From contig NZ_BMUZ01000003.1 in the NCBI RefSeq assembly GCF_014650455.1, positions 728,644-787,874 on the forward strand: a stretch of 59,231 bases of DNA, read 5' to 3'. Below the pieces are notes generated by a model. That model had not been told where the DNA came from and ran no database searches. It worked only from the letters and a program-made list of their open reading frames with translations. A program made the translations under genes and the position numbers. Source of the DNA: Streptomyces xanthochromogenes (GTDB lineage Bacteria > Actinomycetota > Actinomycetes > Streptomycetales > Streptomycetaceae). Below, piece after piece: positions 7,915-16,987 of this stretch; within the stretch, counting starts at the first letter, position 1, and every line of letters begins with the position of its first letter.

Positions 7915-8975
7915 GGCCCCGGACCATGATCGCGGCGGTGGTGACGGTGGCGGCCGTCGCGGGCGGCGGGGTCGCCGTCACCGGACTGGCCCAGCCCGAC
8001 TCCGAGGGCTCCGCGAAACAGCAGACCGGGCTCCCGACCGCCACGGCCCCCATCGAGCAGGGCGATCTGGTGAGCAGCACCAGCGTCGACGGCACGCTCG
8101 GCTACTCCCGCGAGAGCAAGCTCAACGCGGGCGCGGCCGGCACCCTCACCTGGATCGCGGGCGGCGGTTCGAACGTCAAGCGGGACGGCAGGCTGTACGC
8201 GGTCGACGGCAAGGACGTACGCCTGATGTACGGGACCGAGCCGATGTACCGGGTGCTGAAGAGCGGCGACGAGGGCACCGACGTACGGCAGTTGAAGGCG
8301 AACCTGAGGGCACTCGGTTACGGGGACGGACTCGCCGACGACGAGAAGTTCACGCCCGGCACCGCCGATGCGGTCAAGCGCTGGCAGAAGGCGCACGGCC
8401 TGACGCGGAGCGGGCAGGTGGGCCCCGAGCAGATCGCGTTCGCCACCGGCCCGGTACGGGTGCAGAGCGCGGACGCCGCGGTCGGTGACCGCGCCGCGCC
8501 CGGCCAGAAGCTCATGACGACCACCAGCGCGGACCGGGTCGTACAGCTCCAGCTGAAGGTGTCCGACGCGGCGCTCGCGAAGGACGGCGCCAAGGTACGG
8601 GTCGAGCTGCCCGACGGCACCGGCACGTCCGGAACGGTGTCGGCGGTCGGCGCGACGGCGAAGGCGGGCGACGACCCCAACGACAAGACGCCCCGGATCG
8701 CCGTGACCGTCACCTTCGACGACCCGGGCAAGGTCAAGGGGATCGACAAGTCCCCCGCGACCGTGAAGCTCAGCGGCGAGACCCGCAAGAACGTCTTGAG
8801 CGTGCCGGTCGGGGCGCTGCTGGCACTCGACGACGGGTCGTTCGGCGTGCAGGTGGTGGAGAACGGCAGGGCGCGCGAGGTCAAGGTGGAGCTCGGCATG
8901 TTCGCACAGGGCCGCGTCGAGATATCCGGTGCCGGGCTGCGCTCGGGTCTGCGGGTCGGGGTGCCCTCGACATGA
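7911..8975 (+). CDS. Peptidoglycan-binding, HlyD/MacA-like adaptor protein
   Basis: 354 residues. N-terminal signal anchor (MIAAVVTVAAVAGGG). A PG_binding_1-type unit lies in the middle (LKSGDEGTDVRQLKANLRALGY through AVKRWQKAHGL and GQVGPEQIAF). A barrel/adaptor-like C-terminal half follows (VQLQLKVSDAALAKDGAKVRV; KNVLSVPVGALLALDDGSFGV; VEISGAGLRSGLRVGV), typical of membrane fusion proteins. It overlaps the lipoprotein gene and the ATPase gene, so it acts with the ABC exporter as its extracytoplasmic adaptor. Confidence 0.85.
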   Translation: MRPRTMIAAVVTVAAVAGGGVAVTGLAQPDSEGSAKQQTGLPTATAPIEQGDLVSSTSVDGTLGYSRESKLNAGAAGTLTWIAGGGSNVKRDGRLYAVDGKDVRLMYGTEPMYRVLKSGDEGTDVRQLKANLRALGYGDGLADDEKFTPGTADAVKRWQKAHGLTRSGQVGPEQIAFATGPVRVQSADAAVGDRAAPGQKLMTTTSADRVVQLQLKVSDAALAKDGAKVRVELPDGTGTSGTVSAVGATAKAGDDPNDKTPRIAVTVTFDDPGKVKGIDKSPATVKLSGETRKNVLSVPVGALLALDDGSFGVQVVENGRAREVKVELGMFAQGRVEISGAGLRSGLRVGVPST

Positions 8976-9766
8976 GCACTGCCACACCCACCGAACGGCC
9001 TGGAGTCGAGCCGCCCGTCGTCGCGCTGGCCGGGGTCACCAAGGAGTATCCGGGCGGGGTCGCCGCGCTGCGCGGGGTGGACCTCGTCGTCGAGCGGGGT
9101 GAGCTCCTCGCGATCGTCGGCCCTTCCGGCTCGGGCAAGTCCACCCTGCTGCACATCGTCGGCACCCTCGATCTGCCGACCTCCGGCTCCGTCACCATCG
9201 CGGGGCACGACGCCGCCGCCCTCGGCGACCGCCGGCTCTCGGCACTGCGGGCCCAGCACATCGGGTTCGTGTTCCAGGCGTTCCACCTCGTGCCGGGCAT
9301 GAGCGCCCAGGACAACGTGGCCGAGGGCCTCCTCTACTCCGGCCTGCCGCGCGGGGAGCGCCGCAGGCGGGCGGCCCGCGCCCTGGAGCGGGTCGGGCTC
9401 GGCGACCGCATGAAGCACCGGCCGCACGAGCTGTCCGGCGGGCAGAAGCAGCGGGTGGCCATCGCCCGCGCGGTGGTCGGCGAGCCCGACCTGCTGCTCG
9501 CGGACGAGCCCACGGGCGCGCTCGACTCGGCGTCCGGGGAGGCGGTGATGGAGCTCATCCACGAGCTGAACAGGGAGGGCGCGACCATCGCCGTGATCAC
9601 CCACGACACGGAGATCGCCGCCCGGCTGCCGCGCCAGGTGCGCATCCTGGACGGCCGGGTGGTCGAGGACAGCGGTCCCCGGAGTCCGCTCGGTACGGAT
9701 CTCGGCGCGCTCGGCGCGGCGGGGGACGGTCCGGCGACGGCACCGCTGCCCGGGGAGGTCCGATGA
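8972..9766 (+). CDS. ABC transporter ATP-binding protein (MacB/LolD type)
   Basis: 264 residues. Walker A GPSGSGKST at about residue 50, Q-loop FVFQAFHLVPGMSAQDNV, ABC signature LSGGQKQRVAIARA, Walker B LLLADEPTGALDS and the switch His in VITHDTEIA. The sequence type is that of the MacB/LolD/FtsE group of ATPases acting on substrates at the outer membrane leaflet or cell exterior rather than classic importers. The ATGA overlaps on both sides show translational coupling with the adaptor and permease genes. Confidence 0.95.
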   Translation: MSTATPTERPGVEPPVVALAGVTKEYPGGVAALRGVDLVVERGELLAIVGPSGSGKSTLLHIVGTLDLPTSGSVTIAGHDAAALGDRRLSALRAQHIGFVFQAFHLVPGMSAQDNVAEGLLYSGLPRGERRRRAARALERVGLGDRMKHRPHELSGGQKQRVAIARAVVGEPDLLLADEPTGALDSASGEAVMELIHELNREGATIAVITHDTEIAARLPRQVRILDGRVVEDSGPRSPLGTDLGALGAAGDGPATAPLPGEVR

Positions 9767-10965
9767 GCGGGCGGCCGGTGCTCAGGCCGGCCCGGCTCGG
9801 CCCGCGGGACGTCCTGCACACCGGTGCCGCGGGGATGCGCAGCCGCCCGCTGCGGGTGGTGCTTTCGGCGCTCGGCATCGCGATCGGCATCGCCACGATG
9901 ATCGCGGTGGTGGGGATCTCGGCATCCAGCAAGGAGCAGTTGCTCCGCGAGCTCGACAAGCTCGGCACCAACATGCTGGTCGTGACCCCGGGCACGGACC
10001 TGCTGACCGGGAAGCCGGTGCCGATGGCGAAGGACGCGGCGGGACGGGTGGCGCGGATCTCGGGGGTGGAGCACGTCGGCGCCACGGGCTCGGTGCCCGC
10101 GACCGTACGGCGCTCGGAAAAGATCCCCGACACCATCACGGGCGGCATCCAGGTCCAGGCCGCCACCGACGAGCTCCTCACCACCCTGCGCGGCACGATG
10201 CGCAGCGGAACCTTCCTCAACTCCGCGACCGGGAAATACCCGTCGGTGGTCCTCGGCGACGTGGCGGCGGGGCGGCTCGGCATCACCTCGCCCGGCCAGC
10301 AGGTGTTCATCAACGGCCAGTACTTCACCGTCCTCGGCATCCTCGACCCGCTGCCGCTGGCGCCCGACATCGCCCGCTCGGCCCTGGTCGGCTGGGACGT
10401 GGCGACGGGCCGGCTCGGATTCGACGGCCGTCCCACGGCCGTCTACGAACGCTCCGCCGATGCCTCCGTCGACCGGGTCCACGATCTGATCCCGCGTACC
10501 GTCTCGCCCGAGACCCCGCGCGACGTCGGCGTCAGCGACCCCTCCGCCGGCCTCCAGGCGAAGGCCGCCACCGAGGGCGCGTTCAGCAGCCTGCTGCTCG
10601 GGCTCGGCGGGGTGGCTCTTCTGGTCGGCGGGGTCGGGGTCGCGAACACCATGATCATCTCGGTTCTGGAACGGCGTTACGAGATCGGCCTGCGCCGGTC
10701 CATCGGGGCGACCCGCGGCCAGATCAGAGGCCAGTTCGTCACCGAGTCGCTGCTCCTGTCGGGGCTCGGCGGGGCCGCGGGCATCGTGCTCGGAGCGGCG
10801 GCGACCGCGGTGTACTCGGTGTCGAGCGGCATCCCCTGGGTGATTCCGGCGTGGGCGGTCGCGGGCGGCTTCGGTGCGACGCTGGTGATCGGTACGGTCG
10901 CCGGGCTCTACCCGGCGGTCCGCGCCTCGCGCCTGTCCCCCACCCTCGCGCTGCACTCCGCCTGA
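9763..10965 (+). CDS. MacB-like ABC transporter permease (FtsX domain)
   Basis: 400 residues. TM1 is near RPLRVVLSALGIAIGIATMIAVV. A large extracytoplasmic MacB_PCD domain (about 60-260) follows, then three TMs forming the FtsX domain (SSLLLGLGGVALLVGGVGVANTMIISVLERRYEIGLRRSIGATRGQI is the typical join; then LLSGLGGAAGIVLG and FGATLVIGTVAGLYPAVRASRL). With the ATPase it forms a mechanotransmission-type complex, likely for antimicrobial efflux or envelope stress. A terminator follows. Confidence 0.95.
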   Translation: MSGRPVLRPARLGPRDVLHTGAAGMRSRPLRVVLSALGIAIGIATMIAVVGISASSKEQLLRELDKLGTNMLVVTPGTDLLTGKPVPMAKDAAGRVARISGVEHVGATGSVPATVRRSEKIPDTITGGIQVQAATDELLTTLRGTMRSGTFLNSATGKYPSVVLGDVAAGRLGITSPGQQVFINGQYFTVLGILDPLPLAPDIARSALVGWDVATGRLGFDGRPTAVYERSADASVDRVHDLIPRTVSPETPRDVGVSDPSAGLQAKAATEGAFSSLLLGLGGVALLVGGVGVANTMIISVLERRYEIGLRRSIGATRGQIRGQFVTESLLLSGLGGAAGIVLGAAATAVYSVSSGIPWVIPAWAVAGGFGATLVIGTVAGLYPAVRASRLSPTLALHSA

Positions 10966-10979
10966 GCGCGGCGCCCGCA

Positions 10980-11017
10980 CGGGCCGGCCCCGGATCGATG
11001 GATTCGGGGCCGGCCCG
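10980..11017 (+). terminator. 13-bp stem-loop terminator after ABC operon
   Basis: CGGGCCGGCCCCG (10980-10992) pairs perfectly with 11005-11017 across a 12-base loop. It starts 15 bases after the permease stop. No U-run follows. Confidence 0.7.
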
Positions 11018-11169
11018 CGTGTGCGTTCGCCGTCCGGAGCGTCCGTGAGGTATCCGACACTCGACACACCGGTCCCACTGGAATGCACGCGCCCCTCAGC
11101 TGGTTGTCCCCGCGTAGGCCGGGGTGGTACCGGCCCGGGGGACGCACACGGAGAACGGAATACACAGCC

Positions 11170-11778
11170 ATGGGTGAGTTGATCCTCGTACGTCACGGGG
11201 AGACCGAATGGTCGCGCTCGGGACAGCACACGAGCTACACCGACCTGCCGCTCACGGCACACGGCGAAGAGCAGGCCCGCGCGGTCGCACCGCTGCTCGC
11301 CGACCGGTCCATCGGCCTCGCCCTGGTCAGCCCGCTCCAACGAGCCCTGCACACCGCCGAGTTGGCAGGAATCAAGAACGCCCGGATCACCCCTGATCTC
11401 CACGAGTGGGACTACGGCGGCTACGAGGGCATCACCACGGACGAGATCCACCGCACCCGCCCCGACTGGGACCTGTGGACCGACGGCGTGGCACCCGGCC
11501 CGGCGGAGCACCCCGGCGAGAGCCCGGCCGAGGTCGGCGCACGGGCCGACCGGGTGCTGGCCGAGGCGGACGCGGCCCTGCGCGCGGGCGACGACGACGT
11601 CGTCCTCATCGCGCACTCCCACTTCCTGCGCGCCCTGACGGCCCGCTATCTGGGCCTGCCCGCTTCCGGGGGCGCGCTGTTCGTCCTCGACACGGGCGCA
11701 CTCGCCCGGCTCGGCCGCGAACACGGCCGCCCGGTGCTCACCGCGTGGAACTCGGTGGCCGAGCCCACCGCGCACTGA
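11170..11778 (+). CDS. Histidine phosphatase family protein
   Basis: 202 residues. The N-terminus has the phosphohistidine motif LVRHGETEWS (catalytic His9); the second catalytic region is IAHSHFLRAL near residue 145. Conserved TDLPLTAHGEEQA and WDYGGYEG motifs fit the phosphoglycerate-mutase-like branch 1 superfamily. The substrate cannot be told from sequence; candidates include small phosphorylated metabolites. The start at 11170 has GGAG-like bases (GAGAACGGAA) upstream. It converges on the ATP-grasp genes. Confidence 0.9.
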   Translation: MGELILVRHGETEWSRSGQHTSYTDLPLTAHGEEQARAVAPLLADRSIGLALVSPLQRALHTAELAGIKNARITPDLHEWDYGGYEGITTDEIHRTRPDWDLWTDGVAPGPAEHPGESPAEVGARADRVLAEADAALRAGDDDVVLIAHSHFLRALTARYLGLPASGGALFVLDTGALARLGREHGRPVLTAWNSVAEPTAH

Positions 11779-11902
11779 ACGCGTCGAGGCCGACACAACT
11801 GGGCGTCTATAGATCTCGACGCCGGCCCACGCCGACCGGCTCGGCTCGGCGTCGGACGCGCAACTGGGCGCCGGCGCCATTCGGCCTCGGCGTCGGCCCT
11901 TG

Positions 11903-12724
11903 TCAGGCCGGCGCGACCGCCTCGTGGGCCCTGCGCAGCGCCAGGGCCGCGAGGGCCTCGGGCGCTCCGGCCTGGCCGCGGATGCCGGGAAAGGCGTTGA
12001 TGTCCACGATCAACGGCCCGCCCCGCCGCGTCGCTATGACGTCCACGCCATAGACGTCGAGACGGAAGACCTCCCCGACCTTCACCACCAACTCGTCCCA
12101 TCCCAGCGGGAGTTGACCGTGAGAGAGCGGCCGGGTTGGGCCACGGCCCCGGGGGGACAGCTCCGAGCGGCGCAGCGCCGCGAAGACCGTCCCGTCGACC
12201 ACCCAGAGCTTGTGGTCGTCCCCGTCGTTCTCCGCGAACTCCTGTGTCACCACGGGCTCGTCGGCCCAGACCGCGGCCAACTCGGCCAGCTGCCCCCGGT
12301 TGTCGACCCGGGCCACCAGGTCGTGTCGCCGACTGTGCCGGCTCTTCACCACCAGCGGCCCGGCCGGGCCCGGGCCGGCCACGAGCTCGGCCAGCGAAGC
12401 GTGGCTGCGGGTCGCCGAGAACGGCAGCCCCGCCTCCCGGGCCCGCTCCGCCATGGCCGTACGGTCCTGGCACAGAGCCGTCGCCTCCGCCGAATTGATC
12501 ACCGGGGCGCCCCGGGACTCCAACTCACGGGCCAGCGCGAGAGCACGCGGCGTACGCGACTTGAGCAGGTAGACGTCCGCCGGCCGCTCCAGGGTGTCGG
12601 GGCTCGCCGTCTCCGGATGGACCGCCACGACCCGGTGTTCGCGCCGAAGGAGTCGTGCGGTGGCGGCGAGCAGCGGATGGTCCGGCTCCGGCGTGATGAG
12701 CCCGACCGTGGTCGTGCCGCTCAC
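11903..12724 (-). CDS. RimK-like ATP-grasp enzyme (second of pair)
   Basis: 273 residues. ATP-grasp features: a pre-ATP fold (VGLITPEPDHPLLAATARLL), the INSAEATALCQDRTAMAERAR hinge, the ATP-binding Lys in PLVVKSRHS, VTQEFAENDGDDHKLWVV, and the metal-binding C-terminal motif GVDVIATRRGGPLIVDINAFPG with Asp-Ile-Asn. Such enzymes ligate an acyl-phosphate to an amine, as in RimK glutamylation or peptide-maturation ligases. It starts with GTG overlapping the stop of the preceding ATP-grasp gene (GTGA). Substrate unknown. Confidence 0.82.
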   Translation of the reverse strand: MSGTTTVGLITPEPDHPLLAATARLLRREHRVVAVHPETASPDTLERPADVYLLKSRTPRALALARELESRGAPVINSAEATALCQDRTAMAERAREAGLPFSATRSHASLAELVAGPGPAGPLVVKSRHSRRHDLVARVDNRGQLAELAAVWADEPVVTQEFAENDGDDHKLWVVDGTVFAALRRSELSPRGRGPTRPLSHGQLPLGWDELVVKVGEVFRLDVYGVDVIATRRGGPLIVDINAFPGIRGQAGAPEALAALALRRAHEAVAPA

Positions 12725-13671
12725 CGGCCGTCGACCGCTGCCGAGGACGGCACGGGCTGGGCCCCCGCGGCCGGTACGCCACCGAACGACCGCTCCGGTA
12801 TGCGCCCCCCGCCGGATACACCCGTAGCGCCCGAGACGAACGCCGCCGCGGCGACCGCACTTCCCGTACGGGCCAGTTCGAGCACCGCGCGGGCCACCTT
12901 CGCGGCCGCGTCCGGGACCTGCCGGAAGCTCGGGAAGTCGTTCACATCGACGACCACCGGCCCGTCGGGGCCGAGCAGCACATCGACGCCGTACAGGTCG
13001 AGACCGTAGACCGCGCCCACCTGGTCGACGATGGCGGCCACCTCGGCGGGCAGCGGGACGTGCCGCTCGTGCGCGCCCTGGTCGGGGTGGAGCGGCGAGC
13101 GGCGCTCGGTGGCGTACAACTCGCCTCCCACGCAGTACACCTTGAGGTCGATGCCCGAGTTGGGGACGTAGGGCTGCGCGATGAGCATGCCCTCCCCCGC
13201 CAGGACGGGCAGCATCGCGGCCAGCCGCTCCGGCGACCGCACGAGGTGCACGGCCCGGCCGGAGCTTCCGTCGGCGGGCTTCACCACCAGCGGGAATTCG
13301 GACTCGGGTATCTCGATGAGCAGTTCGGGCCGGGCGGCCGCGTAGGTCATCGGCACCGGCAGGCCCCGGCTGCGTCCGATGGCCGACGCGAGCGCCTTGT
13401 CCCGCACTCCGCGGATGGACCGTACGTCGTTGACGGTGGTCAGACCGACGGCTGCGGCGGCCTCCAGGAGCGGGAGCCCCGGGCCACCTGAGACCGTCTT
13501 GAGCACCCAGGCGTCATGGCTGCCGGCGCGGACCGCCTCGGACATCCGCAGCAGGGACCCGCCGGGCCGCACCACGTCGACCTGGTGCCCCCAGGACTTG
13601 AGTTGGCGGATCACCTCGACGGGCATGCCGTCATGGCGGTAGTGCTCTTCCACCAGGAAGCAGAGCCTCAT
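12721..13671 (-). CDS. ATP-grasp domain protein (first of pair)
   Basis: 316 residues. MRLCFLVEEHYRHDGMPVEVIRQL N-terminal fold, TTVNDVRSIRGVRDKALASA hinge, ATP-binding Lys in FPLVVKPADGSSGRAVHLV, MLIAQPYVPNSGIDLKVYCVGG, and GVDVLLGPDGPVVVDVNDFPSF with the Asn-Asp metal ligands. The last about 40 residues are a low-complexity Ala/Gly/Ser/Pro tail. The ATG at 13671 follows GGAAGG. It overlaps the next gene by 4 bases, so the two ATP-grasp proteins are made together and may work in sequence or as a heterodimer. Confidence 0.82.
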   Translation of the reverse strand: MRLCFLVEEHYRHDGMPVEVIRQLKSWGHQVDVVRPGGSLLRMSEAVRAGSHDAWVLKTVSGGPGLPLLEAAAAVGLTTVNDVRSIRGVRDKALASAIGRSRGLPVPMTYAAARPELLIEIPESEFPLVVKPADGSSGRAVHLVRSPERLAAMLPVLAGEGMLIAQPYVPNSGIDLKVYCVGGELYATERRSPLHPDQGAHERHVPLPAEVAAIVDQVGAVYGLDLYGVDVLLGPDGPVVVDVNDFPSFRQVPDAAAKVARAVLELARTGSAVAAAAFVSGATGVSGGGRIPERSFGGVPAAGAQPVPSSAAVDGR

Positions 13672-13754
13672 CGACCTTCCCCGTAATGCCCGGACGTCCG
13701 CCGATCCCGTCCGGCGAGCTGTGACGTCACAGGATGTCATGAACTGCGGGTAGG

Positions 13755-14720
13755 TCACCGCCCGCCCCGGCCCGGTTGCCCTGCCCGGCGCAGCCGTCCC
13801 AGCAGTCTTCGCTGCACCAGCGCTCCTCCCCGCCGGAGCGAGGGCTCCCGGACGGCGGGATGTTCCTGCGGTGCCTGCCCCCGCTGGTACGTCGGTGCCG
13901 ATCCCGCGTCCACGGCCGCGCCAGGGGCCGGGCATTGGTCCCGGGCATCCGCGAGTGCCTCCACGAGGCGCAGGCGGTACCAGTCGATCTCGTCCGGTTC
14001 GTCCGCCAGTACCAGGGCCTCGACCACGCCCTGGGCCGTCGGCGACTCGGGGTGGACCCTGAACGTCTCGGGCCGCAGGCGCCTCACATGGGCCCGTTCA
14101 TAGGGGTCGGGCACGATGTGGGCGAGATGGGCGCTGTCGAGCGTGGCGGCCACCGCGGCCGCCAGCTCCCACTGGTCGTCGGTCCCCCGGGCCAGCATGG
14201 CGATCCGGCGGGCCCGCCAGTTGCGCGGCCGCCAGTCCTTGCCACGGTCCGGCTCCGGATGGCGACCGCCGAGCAACTCCGGTTCGCGCAGCGCCAGTTC
14301 GACCAGCTCGTCGGCCAGGTAGAGCCAGACCACGGCCCGGTACCGGTTCAGATAACAGCGCACCGGGGAGAAGCGGCCCGCGCGGGCGAGCCTGGTGAAG
14401 CGACCGGGGGCGATGCCGAGCAACTCGGCGCCCTCCGCGGTGCCGACGGTCCGCACCCGTTCGCGCAGGCCCTCGGGAAAGTCGGCGGCGGCTCTCAGCC
14501 GGGCCACCTCGCGCGCGGTGACCCGGCGGTGTCCGCCGCCCGGGTCCGGGACGGTGCGGATGTGACCGAGCTGCACCGCGAGCTCGAACTCGGCCCGCTT
14601 GAGATCCAGTTCGCGGGCGGCAGTACCGGTCGCGAGCCGTGGTCCGGCCGGCGCCGCCGCGCTCGCGACGGCTGGGGACACCCTGACGTTCTTGGTGGTG
14701 ACGGTGGTGACGGTGGTCAT
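13755..14720 (-). CDS. Putative DNA-binding protein (DUF6397-like, Streptomyces)
   Basis: 321 residues. The middle contains two repeats of a helix-turn-helix-like pattern: AARELDLKRAEFELAVQLGHIRT with VTAREVARLRA, and GTAEGAELLGIAPGRFTRLARAGRFSPVR followed by YRAVVWLYLADEL. This resembles the Streptomyces family I recall as DUF6397, found next to ATP-grasp and conservon genes; the number is from memory. The C-terminal 70 residues are low complexity (Arg/Gly/Pro). The ATG at 14720 has GGGGAGGAT upstream. It precedes the ATP-grasp pair and may be its regulator; that is inference. Confidence 0.6.
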   Translation of the reverse strand: MTTVTTVTTKNVRVSPAVASAAAPAGPRLATGTAARELDLKRAEFELAVQLGHIRTVPDPGGGHRRVTAREVARLRAAADFPEGLRERVRTVGTAEGAELLGIAPGRFTRLARAGRFSPVRCYLNRYRAVVWLYLADELVELALREPELLGGRHPEPDRGKDWRPRNWRARRIAMLARGTDDQWELAAAVAATLDSAHLAHIVPDPYERAHVRRLRPETFRVHPESPTAQGVVEALVLADEPDEIDWYRLRLVEALADARDQCPAPGAAVDAGSAPTYQRGQAPQEHPAVREPSLRRGGALVQRRLLGRLRRAGQPGRGGR

Positions 14721-14944
14721 CTGATCCTCCCCCGTGAGGAACGAGTACGCGAGAGACGAATACTCTCGGTGACGACCGTAACGCGCCGTGCCGACATCCC
14801 GCTCGGCCTGTGGATAACTCGTCTCCAGCACACGCGCGCTCAAGTCCGCCCTGTGAAATGCCGGTTCGGGCGAGCGCCGCGGACCCGGCGCGGGCGGTTC
14901 CGCGCGAGCGAGCGCGGCCCGCACGGAGTACCGGTCCAGGCGGC

Positions 14945-15358
14945 TCAGAGCCCGGTCGCTCCGAAGTCGCCCGGCTGCCTCGCGGCCACCGAGAGGTGCT
15001 CGCCCACCCGGTTCACCAAAAGGGTCATCTCGTAGGCGATCTGACCGATGTCGGCATCGGCGGAGCTGAGCACGCACAGGCAACTGCCGTCGCCCGCCGC
15101 GGTGACGAACAGGACTCCCTCGTCGAACTCGACCATGGTCTGGCGGACCTTGCCCGCCCGGAAGTGCAGGCCCGAGCCCTTGGCGAGGCTGTGCAGGCCG
15201 GAGGAGACCGCCGCCAGGTGTTCCGCGTCCTCGCGGAGCAGGTCGGCGCTCGCGGCGGTGACCAGGCCGTCGTTGGACAGCACGATCGCGTGGCGCACGT
15301 GCTCGACCCGTCGGGTCAGGTCGTCGAGCAGCCAGTCGAGTTCCTTGTTCAGTGCCAT
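14945..15358 (-). CDS. Additional Roadblock/LC7 protein after conservon
   Basis: 137 residues of Roadblock/LC7 type: ELDWLLDDLTRRVEHVRHAIVLSNDG, REDAEHLAAVSSGLHSLAKG and LFVTAAGDGSCLCVLSSADADIGQIAYEM. It closely matches the conservon CvnB protein encoded at 16502-16987 (same LDWLLDD, SNDGL and AGDGSCL motifs), so it is a second CvnB paralogue 131 bases beyond cvnD. Roadblock proteins bind and regulate the small GTPase partner. Having two may let the GTPase use alternative regulators. Confidence 0.9.
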   Translation of the reverse strand: MALNKELDWLLDDLTRRVEHVRHAIVLSNDGLVTAASADLLREDAEHLAAVSSGLHSLAKGSGLHFRAGKVRQTMVEFDEGVLFVTAAGDGSCLCVLSSADADIGQIAYEMTLLVNRVGEHLSVAARQPGDFGATGL

Positions 15359-15489
15359 GTCAGGCCTCCCCGCTCATACAGTTCCCCGTTTCCCCATGTC
15401 CCCGTTCCCCTGCCACCCTTCACCACCGGCGCGCCCCGGGCAAGCGGTGCCGGGCTCCGGCCGGTCGCGCGTCGGCGCGGGCCGGAGCA

Positions 15490-16083
15490 TCAGCCGACCG
15501 AGTCGAGCAGGCGCGCGGCGTGCATGCGCCCGGCGTACTCCACGAGCCGGATCAGCACCTCCTTGCCGGAGTCCCGGTCACGGGCGTCGCACAGCACCAC
15601 GGGCGTGCCGCGGTCCAGGTCCAGTGCCGCCGAGACGTCGGCGGCGCCGTGGGCCCGGGCCCCGGTGAAACAGTTGACGGCGACCACGAACGGGATGCGG
15701 CGGTGCTCGAAGTAGTCGACCGCCGGGAAGCAGTCCTCAAGGCGGCGGGTGTCGGCGAGTACGACCGCGCCCAGCGCGCCCTGGGAGAGTTCGTCCCAGA
15801 GGAACCAGAAACGATCCTGCCCGGGTGTGCCGAAGAGGTACAGGGACAGTCCCGAGCGGATGGTGATCCGGCCGAAGTCCATGGCGACGGTGGTCGTGGT
15901 CTTCTGGTCCACTCCACCGGTGTCGTCCACCGACTCCCCCGCCTCGCTGAGGAGTTCCTCGGTGCGCAGTGGCCGGATCTCACTGACCGCCCCCACGAGG
16001 GTGGTCTTGCCGACGCCGAAACCGCCCGCGACGAGGATCTTCAGTGCGAGGGCGGGGGTGGGTTCACAGGGCTCGGAGGCCAT
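15490..16083 (-). CDS. cvnD: Conservon GTP-binding protein CvnD
   Basis: 197 residues. P-loop GGFGVGKTT at residues 20-28, DTGGVDQKTTTTVAMDFG switch region, FGTPGQDRF (G3-like), and VAVNCF in the G4 position; Asp of the usual NKxD is replaced, as typical for this family. The protein is a Ras/Rab-like actinobacterial small GTPase acting downstream of CvnA, with CvnB as Roadblock partner. It overlaps cvnC by 20 bases. ATG at 16083. Confidence 0.93.
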   Translation of the reverse strand: MASEPCEPTPALALKILVAGGFGVGKTTLVGAVSEIRPLRTEELLSEAGESVDDTGGVDQKTTTTVAMDFGRITIRSGLSLYLFGTPGQDRFWFLWDELSQGALGAVVLADTRRLEDCFPAVDYFEHRRIPFVVAVNCFTGARAHGAADVSAALDLDRGTPVVLCDARDRDSGKEVLIRLVEYAGRMHAARLLDSVG

Positions 16084-16480
16084 CGATCACTTCTCTCAGG
16101 ATGATCTCGTCGGGCAGCTGCGCGGGCGGTACGGGCCTACTGACGACCACATGACCGGATTCGAGCAGGTCACCGACGAGGACGCGGACGACACCGACGG
16201 GCAGGTCGGCGTCGGCGGCGAGTTCGGCGACGGACTGGGTCTCCTCGCGGCACAGGGCGAGCAGCGCCCGGTGCTCGGGCCCGAGGAGGGATTCGCCGTC
16301 GGGCTCGGGCCCGCGCGGCGCGGCGAGCGTGACGAGCGCGATCAGGTCGAGCCGTACTCCGCCGGGTCCTGGGGCGGTACGGCCGCCGGTCATCGCGTAC
16401 GGGCGGACCAACGGTCCCGCGTCGGCGTCGTACCAGCGGCTCGGCCGGTACGCGGGGCCTTCCGGCCGGTACTCGTTCAT
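16064..16480 (-). CDS. cvnC: Conservon DUF742 protein CvnC
   Basis: 138 residues. N-terminal GPLVRPYAMTGGRT motif followed by LDLIALV, EHRALLALCREETQSVAELAADADLPVGVVRVLVGDLLESGHVVV (winged-helix-like) and the ending PDEIILREVIDGLRAL: these are the hallmarks of DUF742. It is the third gene of the conservon and overlaps cvnD. DUF742 proteins are thought to link the kinase/Roadblock pair to the GTPase; possibly DNA-binding. Confidence 0.93.
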   Translation of the reverse strand: MNEYRPEGPAYRPSRWYDADAGPLVRPYAMTGGRTAPGPGGVRLDLIALVTLAAPRGPEPDGESLLGPEHRALLALCREETQSVAELAADADLPVGVVRVLVGDLLESGHVVVSRPVPPAQLPDEIILREVIDGLRAL

Positions 16481-16501
16481 GGGGTGGGCGTGCCTTTCCG
16501 G

Positions 16502-16987
16502 TCAACCGGCCGCCGGCGGGCGCACGGTGTGGCGCGGCGGCGTGTAGAGGTGTTCGCCGACCCGTTTCACCAGACGTGCCATCTCGTACGCGATGAGTCC
16601 GATGTCGGTGGTCAGCGAGGACAGCACGGTGAGGCACGAACCGTCTCCCGCGGCGGCGACGAAGAGGAAGCCGTCGTCCATCTCCACCATGGTCTGGCGC
16701 ACCGCGCCGACCCGGAAGTGACGTCCGGCTCCCTTGGCGAGGCTGTGGAACCCGGAAGCCACCGCGGCGAGGTGTTCGGCGTCCTCGCGGGTCAGCGCGC
16801 TGGAGGCACCGACGGCGAGGCCGTCGTTGGACAGCACGACCGCGTGCCGGACTTCTCCGACGCGCAGCACCAAGTCGTCGAGCAGCCAGTCGAGTTCACC
16901 GGAGCGCGCTCCGGACCGTGCGCGCGAGCCGGGGCCGGGTGCCGCTTCCGCGTGCTGCGGGGCGTCGGGCCTCTGGTGGTCGATCAT
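16502..16987 (-). CDS. cvnB: Conservon Roadblock/LC7 protein CvnB
   Basis: 161 residues. An N-terminal disordered extension (about 30 residues, Gly/Ala/Arg-rich) precedes the Roadblock domain: ELDWLLDDLVLRVGEVRHAVVLSNDG, ALTREDAEHLAAVASGFHSLAKG, DDGFLFVAAAGDGSCLTVLSS. Its ATG overlaps the cvnA stop (ATGA), so it is translationally coupled. It is the canonical partner of CvnD. Confidence 0.93.
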   Translation of the reverse strand: MIDHQRPDAPQHAEAAPGPGSRARSGARSGELDWLLDDLVLRVGEVRHAVVLSNDGLAVGASSALTREDAEHLAAVASGFHSLAKGAGRHFRVGAVRQTMVEMDDGFLFVAAAGDGSCLTVLSSLTTDIGLIAYEMARLVKRVGEHLYTPPRHTVRPPAAG

